Part shown: positions 58,336-64,000 of the stretch, piece after piece
How positions within the stretch are numbered: the stretch's first letter is position 1
Layout of the letters: each line of letters opens with the position of its first letter
Assembly (NCBI GenBank): GCA_038229715.1
Contig: JBBROD010000007.1
Span: 14,629 to 78,628 of the forward strand
Direction: 5' to 3'
Length of the DNA: 64,000 nucleotides
DNA from: JANMES01 sp038229715
GTDB taxonomy: Bacteria > Planctomycetota > Phycisphaerae > Tepidisphaerales > Tepidisphaeraceae
Translations under genes and position numbers: made by a program
The notes under the pieces: model-generated
What the model was told of the DNA's origin: nothing
Database searches by the model: none
The model's input: the letters and a program-made list of their open reading frames with translations, nothing else

Positions 58336-59718
58336 GAGCTATAACCCAAAGTAGTGGATGGTTGGCGGCTGAATAAAAGCGGCGTACCTTCGGTGGATCG
58401 TGACTAAACGGTTCACCATTGTCCCACGCGGGACAGAAAGATACGCCTCATGGACAGTAACGCATTTCAGCTTCATCTGGCAACAGTGCCGACAATCGAT
58501 GACATTCTTCGCGACGGTGCCCGCCGGGCCTTGCAGGCGGCCATCGAGCGGGAGGTCGATGAATACGTGCAACGGCACAGCCAGCATCGGGACCCGCAGA
58601 GCCATCGACTGGTGGTCCGCAACGGCCATCATCCAGCGCGGAAGATTCAGTCGGGCAATGGGCCGATCCCGGTCCGCCAGCCGCGGGTGAACGACAAGCG
58701 GATCGATGAGCAGGGCAACCGCTTTCATTTTACGTCTCAGATTCTTCCGCCTTATCTGCGCAAGACCAAGGCAATCGAGGAACTGGTTCCATGGCTTTAT
58801 CTCAAGGGGATTTCCACGAGTGATTTCCCTGAAGCCCTGGCATGCCTGGGCCACGATGGCTCGGGACTCTCGGCCACCAGCGTCGTGCGCATGAAGGAGA
58901 TCTGGCAAGGTGAATACGAGAACTTCAGCCGGCGATCTGTGGCGGGCAAGCGCTATGTTTACCTGTGGGCGGATGGCATCTACTTCAACATCCGTCTGAC
59001 CGATGACCGGCCCTGCGTGCTGGTTTTAATGGGCGTGTTGGAAGACGGGACCAAGGAACTGATCGCCATGATCGACGGCGAGCGTGAGAGCGAGCAAAGC
59101 TGGCTTGAGCTGCTGCTGGATGCAAAGAGCCGCGGACTGATCCATGCGCCGATGCTGGCCACAGGAGACGGGGCGCTGGGCTTCTGGAAGGCGATCAGGC
59201 AGGTCTATCCTTCGACGAAGCATCAACGCTGCTGGGTGCATAAGACCGCGAACATCCTCAACAAGTTGCCGAAGGGCCAGCAGGTGTCGGCCAAGTCGAT
59301 GCTGCACGAGATCTGGATGGCGGCGACGAAAGAGGATGCGGTCAGGGCCATGGAGAAGTTCACCGCCACGCTCCAGGGGAAGTCCCCCAAGGCGGTGGAA
59401 TGCCTGGTGAAGGATCAGGATGAATTGCTGGCGTTCTATGACTTCCCCGCCGAGCATTGGCAGCATCTGCGGACCAGCAATCCGATCGAGAGCACGTTTG
59501 CGACGGTGCGCTTGCGCACGAGCAAAACCAAAGGCGCCGGCAGCCGTGCGGCTTGCCTGGCGATGGCCTTCAAACTGGTGGAGTCAGCCCAGAATCACTG
59601 GCGGAAATTGAATGGCAGCACGTTGCTGCCGGCGGTGGTTGCTGGAGTAATCTTCAAGGATGGAACCAAACTCGCCGCTTAACCTGTCGCGGCCATCCAC
59701 TACTTTTGGTCATAGCTC
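58336..59718 (+). mobile_element. Complete IS256-family insertion sequence
   Basis: 1383 bases. Terminal inverted repeats start GAGCTAT-A/G-ACC and continue AAAGTAGTGGATGG, with 24 of 26 positions matching. The 9-bp direct repeat TTTTCTTAT flanks both ends (58327-58335 and 59719-59727), a perfect target duplication, so the insertion is intact and fairly recent. Confidence 0.92.
58450..59682 (+). CDS. IS256-family transposase
   Basis: 410 residues with a complete MULE/DDE fold. The acidic triad lies in YLWADGIYFNIRLTDD (D), MLATGDGALGFWKAIRQVYP (D) and TSNPIESTFATVRLRTSK (E). The family C/H motif is HQRCWVHKTANILNKLP. No frameshift is seen and both inverted repeats are present, so it should be active. 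Confidence 0.96.
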   Translation: MDSNAFQLHLATVPTIDDILRDGARRALQAAIEREVDEYVQRHSQHRDPQSHRLVVRNGHHPARKIQSGNGPIPVRQPRVNDKRIDEQGNRFHFTSQILPPYLRKTKAIEELVPWLYLKGISTSDFPEALACLGHDGSGLSATSVVRMKEIWQGEYENFSRRSVAGKRYVYLWADGIYFNIRLTDDRPCVLVLMGVLEDGTKELIAMIDGERESEQSWLELLLDAKSRGLIHAPMLATGDGALGFWKAIRQVYPSTKHQRCWVHKTANILNKLPKGQQVSAKSMLHEIWMAATKEDAVRAMEKFTATLQGKSPKAVECLVKDQDELLAFYDFPAEHWQHLRTSNPIESTFATVRLRTSKTKGAGSRAACLAMAFKLVESAQNHWRKLNGSTLLPAVVAGVIFKDGTKLAA

Positions 59719-59727
59719 TTTTCTTAT
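59719..59727 (+). repeat. Target-site duplication, right copy
   Basis: TTTTCTTAT directly after the right terminal repeat; identical to 58327-58335. Confidence 0.9.
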
Positions 59728-60090
59728 TTATCAGGCATTGATCGCAGGTGACCTGTCGCAGTCCATCCATAGCAACATCAGTCCATCGTCGGAGGCGGGG
59801 GACATCAAAAAAATCGTCAACACATGAAAAATTAGTTGTAGAGTATCGAATCCGGTGTATAGTTCCCTCGGCCTCCGCAGACATCAGTTCGTACGATGTC
59901 CACACCATTAGGGGTTCTTAGGAACTCTCCGCTGCCGCAAACCGCGGCCTTCATTGCCTCCGAGACACGCTTCGGCGTGACAATTCAAGAAGCCCAGAAA
60001 GCCGATTAAGCGGCCCTGTGGCAAAGTTCTCGTTAACGCCAAATGGCGTTACGCCCCGCTAAAGGCGGGTTAGTACGAAAGTGGCGCACT
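59728..60090 (+). other. Intergenic region after the IS
   Basis: No gene seen. A possible promoter is TTGTAG (59835-59840), 16 bases, TATAGT (59857-59862), reading toward the HTH gene at 60091. CGCCAAATGGCG and CCGCTAAAGGCGG form small hairpins near 60040-60070. Confidence 0.35.
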
Positions 60091-60300
60091 ATGGTAGAGC
60101 AAGTGACAGAGAGTCTTTCCAGACTGCTAACAGAAGCGCAGATCGCAGACCTGCTTCAGGTCAAGCGGAACACCTTAGCGAAGCGGCGTTGTAACCGTTC
60201 CGGAGGCCCGAAGTGGACCTACGTCGGAAAGGACTCCATCCGATACAGAGAAGTCGATGTCCAGGAGTATATCACGGAGAGGTTGCAGGAGTGTGTTTAA
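60091..60300 (+). CDS. Excisionase-like HTH protein
   Basis: 69 residues. LTEAQIADLLQVKRNTLAKR and YVGKDSIRYREVDVQEYITE form a MerR/excisionase-type HTH. It partly resembles the HTH proteins at 56 kb. Its last base overlaps the start of the next, primase-like ORF. Confidence 0.78.
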   Translation: MVEQVTESLSRLLTEAQIADLLQVKRNTLAKRRCNRSGGPKWTYVGKDSIRYREVDVQEYITERLQECV

Positions 60301-60506
60301 TGAGCCCTGGCACACTTGATGTGCCGGCGATCCGCCAGAGCGTCCCTACAGCAATGCAGGGCGCTCCGCGGTGGGTCTGCTGGCGATATATAGAAGAGGA
60401 CGTCAAGACGCATAAGGTGCCGTATCGCGCTGATGGCCTCGAAAAGAGTTTCTCTTTACCCGTGGAACTGTGTTCTACGGTGGACCCTTATGAGGTACTT
60501 ACCTGA
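60300..60506 (+). pseudogene. Truncated primase-like protein (N-terminal fragment)
   Basis: 68 codons. AMQGAPRWVCWRYIEEDVKT and HKVPYRADG match the start of phage and island primase-polymerases, which go on for hundreds of residues. The frame then drifts (SFSLPVELCSTVDPYEVLT) and stops. It is probably cut off where the lower-GC stretch begins. Confidence 0.6.
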
Positions 60507-61309
60507 TGTTATACGCACAAGCTGACTGCTACCCGTACCGAGCCAAATGGCGGCGTGAGCTGATCTGCAAGGCCGTGTTTAACCCGATGATGCCGCTGGA
60601 GAAGGGCGACACCACACGCCTGGCCATAAGGGCCCGACAAGTGACTGTTCTCATAGCCACCCGGTTGCGTATTGCGGGATATGACAAAATCGCCATTGCC
60701 ATGGAAAAGTGCCCTATTCTGGGTCGAAAACCGCTACGTGCCTATCAACGTGGGTTCGTTAAAGCGAAGTTCCGGTGCCACCGTAGCCCGTGCGTCCAGT
60801 GCTATGGGCGTCGAATAATTAAGGTCATCAGTGACGCTGTTAACTATTCACGGGATACCTACCCAAAGCAGAATCGCCGCCTGACGCTCGAACAAGTACG
60901 TATCGAGCTGCCCGATGACCCCACAGCAGCGAGGAAGCTCATCAATGACGAGCGGCGTAAGATACGGCAGAACATCTGCTATCGGAAACTGAGGGCCTGG
61001 ATGCTGACCACTGTGTGGATCAACGTTAACGGTCCGCTAGTTGCACGTATAACGGTGATCTACCCCCACACTGACAAACTGATCAAATCTGTAACTAAAG
61101 CGGAGCACCGCATTTTCTATGTAACATCGTGGGGCTCTAAGATTGCCGCAGCGAAGACGTTCTCCTTTCCCCTCAGAGTACCCAACTCCTACTCCATTAA
61201 AATGTTGGACGCGGAACGCCTACATAAGTACATCAGTACCCTCCACCAGCTCAACGGAATTGCAGTGTTAGGACCTAAAATTCCTTCGGATGTGTCTCCA
61301 CCCACGTAG
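60506..61309 (+). CDS. Unrecognised basic protein of phage-like, lower-GC segment
   Basis: 267 residues, rich in Lys and Arg. A possible zinc knuckle is CHRSPCVQCYGRR near residue 91. No family recognised. Codon use and base composition differ from the rest of the window. A GAGGT about ten bases upstream supports ATG 60506, which overlaps the stop of the preceding fragment. Its last codons lie in the left 36-bp inverted repeat, so the natural end may have been replaced. Confidence 0.5.
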   Translation: MLYAQADCYPYRAKWRRELICKAVFNPMMPLEKGDTTRLAIRARQVTVLIATRLRIAGYDKIAIAMEKCPILGRKPLRAYQRGFVKAKFRCHRSPCVQCYGRRIIKVISDAVNYSRDTYPKQNRRLTLEQVRIELPDDPTAARKLINDERRKIRQNICYRKLRAWMLTTVWINVNGPLVARITVIYPHTDKLIKSVTKAEHRIFYVTSWGSKIAAAKTFSFPLRVPNSYSIKMLDAERLHKYISTLHQLNGIAVLGPKIPSDVSPPT

Positions 61310-61555
61310 TGGGTGGTAGGGAACGGGACCAATACCCACGTTCTACCTACACTCCTACCTAACTGATTAACTATTGATTTGATAGGTTGATGTTAGGTGT
61401 ACTCCTAACACTTCTTGACCACTTTAGCAGTATCTTGCTTAAAAAAGTAAGTATTTCGCGCGGAACCTTATTTATGACAGTGGAATGGGGAGGAGGTGTG
61501 GTGTTTGAAAGGCACCTTCCCCTACCACCCACTACGTGGGTGGAGACACATCCGA
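61286..61555. repeat. Segment bounded by perfect 36-bp inverted repeats
   Basis: The arms 61286-61321 and 61520-61555 are exact inverses, starting TCGGATGTGTCTCCACCCAC. Each arm holds its own hairpin CCACCCAC-GTA-GTGGGTGG. The 198-base inner part is AT-rich, without an ORF of note; TTGACC at 61415-61420 could be part of a promoter. It might be a small non-autonomous element, paired terminators or an invertible switch. Confidence 0.8.
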
Positions 61556-61592
61556 CTGAAAATAGCTTCACACTGGTGATTAAAAGTGGGGC

Positions 61593-61650
61593 ACTGTAAA
61601 CTGTAAGGGTAAACACCTAGTACTGTAAACTGTAAGGGTAAACCCCTAGT
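61593..61650 (+). repeat. Two tandem 29-bp repeats
   Basis: ACTGTAAACTGTAAGGGTAA repeats at 61593 and 61622, each copy 29 bases with one difference. Within each, ACTGTAA is itself doubled. They lie 32 bases before the metallophosphoesterase start, where promoters or protein-binding sites would lie. Confidence 0.85.
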
Positions 61651-61681
61651 TTTCACCTGTCACTTCACTAGAGGAGAAATC

Positions 61682-62010
61682 TTGTCCACTGGCTTCTGTG
61701 CTATCGCTGACCTTCACCTTCGTTCTAATGCTTGGGTAGAAAGACCCACCTTGTCTGGGGACGCTTACGTCTCCCTGAATGCCTTCACTCAGTACTGTGT
61801 GGATCACAAGAGGAACGCCCTGTTCCTTGGAGACGTGTTCCAGACCGCTACGCCGCCGTCTGAGGCAGTCCACGTACTTAAGTCGGCCCATCGAGGTTGG
61901 CAGGTGCCGGCCTCTTAGCGGGCTTCCTAGCTGGCAACCACGACCCTGTACGGCCCTACTGGTATTCCCTTATCTTTGGGGTCACGCCTCGGGAAAGGAA
62001 AGTCATACGG
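61682..62010 (+). pseudogene. Frameshifted and truncated metallophosphoesterase
   Basis: The first 78 codons carry D-x-H in FCAIADLHLRSNAWVE and G-D in RNALFLGDVFQTATPPSEA, the calcineurin-like phosphoesterase pattern of phage SbcD/gp47 nucleases. The frame stops at 61918, but the next frame continues LLAGFLAGNHDPVRPYWYSL, supplying the G-N-H-D motif. After about 62010 a transposase fragment begins. So it has both a frameshift and a 3' truncation. Confidence 0.65.
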
Positions 62011-62130
62011 ATTGTGCGTGAAGGCGGTCGGGTTGAAGGCGTCTTAGACCGTGTCAATGTCCAGAAACCAGCGGAACAGGAGATCGGTGTCGATGTGTTC
62101 ACGACGCACGCCGGCGTAGATGAGGACGGC
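62011..62130 (-). pseudogene. Fragment of an IS transposase
   Basis: Read leftward: REHIDTDLLFRWFLDIDTV, stop, DAFNPTAFTHN. This matches the N-terminal domain of IS5/IS1182-type transposases (QIDTDLLFRWFLDL...DAFNPTAFTHNR) with one stop codon. Both ends are cut off. Confidence 0.65.
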
Positions 62131-62172
62131 GACCAGCAATCCGATCGAGAGCACGTTTGCGACGGTGCGCTT
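62131..62172 (+). repeat. 42-bp copy of part of the IS256 transposase
   Basis: Identical over 42 bases to 59472-59513 region of the IS256 transposase (the stretch encoding SNPIESTFATVRL). It lies between the transposase fragment and the membrane-protein fragment. Confidence 0.85.
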
Positions 62173-62508
62173 ACCGTGTTGGCCGGCTGGCTCTGGCTGC
62201 GTCAGATGAGCGGAATGGACATGCCAGAGATGACGATTCACAAGTGGCTCGGAACGGCGTTGGCGGTCGTGTTCGCCGCGTTGGTGCTGTGGCGGTGGCG
62301 CATCCATCGCCGTGAAGACGCTGCTCCAAGTTGGGGTTATTCCATCATCTTCAAGGTCGAAGGCGATGTGCTGGCTGCGGCGGTGGTCGCACTGCCGATG
62401 CTCTACCTGCCCGCCAAATCCAGGTTCGCTTCGGTGGAGCGGGATTTGGAAGAAATCGCCAATCTGATACGTTCGCTATGGTCGTACGTTCGTCCTCATC
62501 TCGACTGA
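62173..62508 (+). pseudogene. Fragment of a DUF2231-like membrane protein
   Basis: The frame reads LTVLAGWLWLRQMSGMDMPE, TIHKWLGTALAVVFAALVLW and WRIHRREDAAPSW, as in the four-helix DUF2231 membrane domain. It has no start of its own and is joined in frame to unrelated upstream codons. The last part (RDLEEIANLIRSLWSYVRPH) may belong to another protein. Confidence 0.5.
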
Positions 62509-62536
62509 CGGCGGGCATCGATTCAGGGATGAAAAC

Positions 62537-62908
62537 TTGAACGCACGCGATGTTCGCCGCGAGCCGATTCTCTTTCATGGCTACTCGGTGGGGAGTGGGA
62601 AGGGGAGCGACGGCCGCTTCCACGCCTCGGTAATGATTCACGCCGATGCCTTCGCGGAGCTACTGGCTCTTTTTCGTGGACTCGCCACGCATCGTTCCGC
62701 CGAAACACACGCGCGGGAGTTTCGGTCGATTCGATTCAGTCCATTCGCCAGAATCCGACGGCAATACCTTCGACTGTTGCGCGAAGTAAATGAACTGCGA
62801 AAGGCCGCAGGTTTTGAGCGGTTGCCGTTCACGGTTCTCAAGCTCAGACGGGTGCCGGTAAAAGTCTTTGAGGAAAATGTCGGCGGCAAGTTGGCGGACG
62901 TGGCGTGA
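62537..62908 (+). CDS. Hypothetical basic protein
   Basis: 123 codons with a TTG start and a G-rich stretch upstream. VMIHADAFAELLALFRGLAT and FRSIRFSPFARIRRQYLRLL are helical and basic. It is GC-rich like the core genome. No family recognised; an internal ATG at 62634 is an alternative start. Confidence 0.45.
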   Translation: MNARDVRREPILFHGYSVGSGKGSDGRFHASVMIHADAFAELLALFRGLATHRSAETHAREFRSIRFSPFARIRRQYLRLLREVNELRKAAGFERLPFTVLKLRRVPVKVFEENVGGKLADVA

Positions 62909-62910
62909 CG

Positions 62911-63384
62911 CTATTGCTGCGTCGTGACCTCGCGAAGAAATCCGACCGGGTTAAGAATGCGAAGCGTCGGATAGTGCATTTGAAACTCTGCGGCCTCGGG
63001 TTTGGACGAGTCCATCAGGTCTAGCAAGTCGTTGTCCCTGGAAACAATAAGCTTGGCATCGGCTGCGAGTGCGAGGTTGACGTAGTGTGCATCGTCAGGG
63101 TCTCGCTGGTAAGAAAACACTTCGGGGAACCCGTCAAGAAGTGTTGCGGCGATCTCGATGGCCTCAAAAAAATCTTCAACTCTGTCCGTAGCAAGATGAA
63201 GCTTCGCGATGACCTTGGGGTGGCCCGTTACATCCCGGAGTTCCTCAAGGACAACTGGAGAGAGATAAAGGCTTACGGTTCCATCCATGGCAAGTTGAAC
63301 GCACCGGCCTGCGGGCCCTTCAGGAGCAGCTAAGGCTTGGAGGAAGGTGTTGCAATCGAAGACGACTCGCGTGGTGGCCGTCAT
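62911..63384 (-). CDS. PIN-domain toxin (VapC-like RNase)
   Basis: 157 residues. PIN acidic residues lie in RVVFDCNTFLQAL, SPVVLEELRDV and DPDDAHYVNLALAADAKLIV, ending SRDNDLLDLM. This is the COG1569-like branch. It should cleave RNA unless bound by the antitoxin encoded four bases overlapping upstream. Confidence 0.9.
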   Translation of the reverse strand: MTATTRVVFDCNTFLQALAAPEGPAGRCVQLAMDGTVSLYLSPVVLEELRDVTGHPKVIAKLHLATDRVEDFFEAIEIAATLLDGFPEVFSYQRDPDDAHYVNLALAADAKLIVSRDNDLLDLMDSSKPEAAEFQMHYPTLRILNPVGFLREVTTQQ

Positions 63385-63641
63385 CCCGCCCGTTTCTCAC
63401 GGCGTTCGGCTCGCATGGCGTGCTTCTCAGCTTCAAGGAAATCGGAAAGCTCGTCCTCGGTCATTCCACTGCGTGCAAACTCTTCACCAATGGGTCCGCT
63501 GATGTCTTTAAGTGACTTGGGCGGCGACGCCATGAGTTCAAGATGTCGGGCAGCATAGGTCTCAACGTCAACCCCGGCCGCCGCCGCCTTGGCTTTGAGC
63601 TTTGCCTCGGCTTCTCTGGAAATGGATAAACTTAAAACCAT
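63381..63641 (-). CDS. Antitoxin of the PIN pair
   Basis: 86 residues (ATG 63641). The N-terminal VLSLSISREAEAKLKAKAAA is a ribbon-helix-helix-like start, followed by AGVDVETYAARHLELMA and a charged C-terminal helix. It overlaps the toxin gene by four bases. Confidence 0.82.
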   Translation of the reverse strand: MVLSLSISREAEAKLKAKAAAAGVDVETYAARHLELMASPPKSLKDISGPIGEEFARSGMTEDELSDFLEAEKHAMRAERREKRAG

Positions 63642-63718
63642 ACTCCTCGATCTTATCACATTTCGAGTCTTCAGGACAATTTTCGGCTAGGCAGTAGAAT
63701 AGGACGCACGGAGCAGGC

Positions 63719-63860
63719 ATGAATATCCACGATTTCGTTCAAGACTTTCCCATGCGATGTGCCAAGATTTTTGAGATGGCCTATCCTGTAGCCAAGGAGG
63801 CAGGGTTCGAAGTGACGGCGACGCTCTGCATTGCGGCTGCCGGCATGATTATTCCTCACG
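63719..63860 (+). pseudogene. 5' fragment of an unrecognised gene, cut by an IS5-like element
   Basis: About 47 codons read NIHDFVQDFPMRCAKIFEMA and KEAGFEVTATLCIAAAGMII. A normal ATG with GGAGCAGGC upstream suggests a true gene. From base ~63857 the frame enters the transposase gene in the wrong register. The function cannot be told. Confidence 0.45.
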
Positions 63861-64000
63861 ATGGCCCATCGTCACCGCCACGAACTGACCGACGCCCAGT
63901 GGGCGAAGATCGAACACCTGTTGCCGGGGAAGAAGAGCGACCCGGGCCGCACGGCGATCGACAACCGCCTGTTCGTCGACGCGGTCGTTTACGTGCTCAA
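63861..64000 (+). CDS. IS5-like transposase, 3' end outside window
   Basis: 46 codons run off the end: AHRHRHELTDAQWAKIEHLL, then GKKSDPGRTAIDNRLFVDAV and VYVLK. This is the N-terminus of the IS5/ISL2-type DDE transposases (L-T-D-x-Q-W-x-x-I-x-x-L-L-P). The left inverted repeat was not identified. Confidence 0.85.
   Translation, partial: MAHRHRHELTDAQWAKIEHLLPGKKSDPGRTAIDNRLFVDAVVYVL

Noticed and set aside
59654..59908. 84-codon minus-strand ORF beside the IS
   Set aside because: It crosses the IS end and the target duplication and shows no family motif.
61897..62508. 203-codon ORF as one gene
   Set aside because: It joins the tail of the metallophosphoesterase, an antisense transposase piece, the IS256 scrap and a membrane-protein piece; a chimera, not a gene.
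63671..63859. 62-codon minus-strand ORF
   Set aside because: The plus strand has a better-formed start with a Shine-Dalgarno-like sequence and no Arg-rich bias.

Overview
The window is GC-rich bacterial chromosome. Its gene families point to Planctomycetota, most likely the Phycisphaerae/Tepidisphaera side: a stand-alone FapA-like protein, an HDOD-GGDEF fusion, a CobA-HemD fusion, a pseudopilin ending in a G-D-G-H-V-E motif, a PilMNO-plus-secretin locus, and a tyrosine integrase of the type common in that phylum. The taxon is inferred from gene content only; no marker was compared.

Bases 1-33.6 kb are core genome. The genes stand singly or in short runs: an LPS-export permease (cut by the window edge), a pseudopilin, comF, an HDOD-GGDEF protein, truB, a molybdopterin oxidoreductase, a GT39 membrane glycosyltransferase, a PAP2 phosphatase, a GT2 glycosyltransferase, fapA, a YdcF protein, lpdA, ruvC-ruvA-ruvB, cysS, a small toxin-antitoxin pair, ispF, an NtrC-type regulator with a nearby histidine kinase, cobA-hemD, a PilZ protein, a lipase and carB. 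Nearly every intergenic gap here holds a palindromic or tandem repeat. At least five repeat types occur more than once in the window. Four palindromic elements lie inside the open reading frame of carB, which is about 1240 codons against the usual ~1070.

Bases 34.1-52.0 kb form one co-directional locus for a type IV pilus/type II secretion hybrid. It has two GspG-like pseudopilins, GspI-, GspJ-, PilX/GspK- and GspH-like pseudopilins, PilM-N-O, a PilP/GspC-like protein, a secretin, a TPR lipoprotein, the GspE/PilB ATPase and the GspF/PilC platform protein. A signalling block (PAS histidine kinase, receiver, GAF-HD-GYP protein, STAS protein) sits between the secretin half and the motor half. 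This suggests that secretion is controlled by phosphorylation and cyclic-di-GMP. A lipoprotein-like nucleotide pyrophosphatase/phosphodiesterase follows.

From 53.44 kb to the end the sequence is accessory. A CAT-anticodon tRNA is followed by a converging tyrosine integrase whose last codons are made from the 3' half of the tRNA, which marks an integrative element. Behind it are a truncated primase/ATPase, two excisionase-like HTH proteins, a six-fold 10-bp iteron array and an unknown gene. After these comes a patchwork: a decayed second integrase, a complete IS256-family element with a 9-bp target duplication, a second HTH-primase pair cut short, a lower-GC phage-like stretch with 36-bp inverted repeats and 29-bp tandem repeats, a frameshifted metallophosphoesterase, pieces of other transposases, a PIN-type toxin-antitoxin pair, and an IS5-like transposase running off the end.
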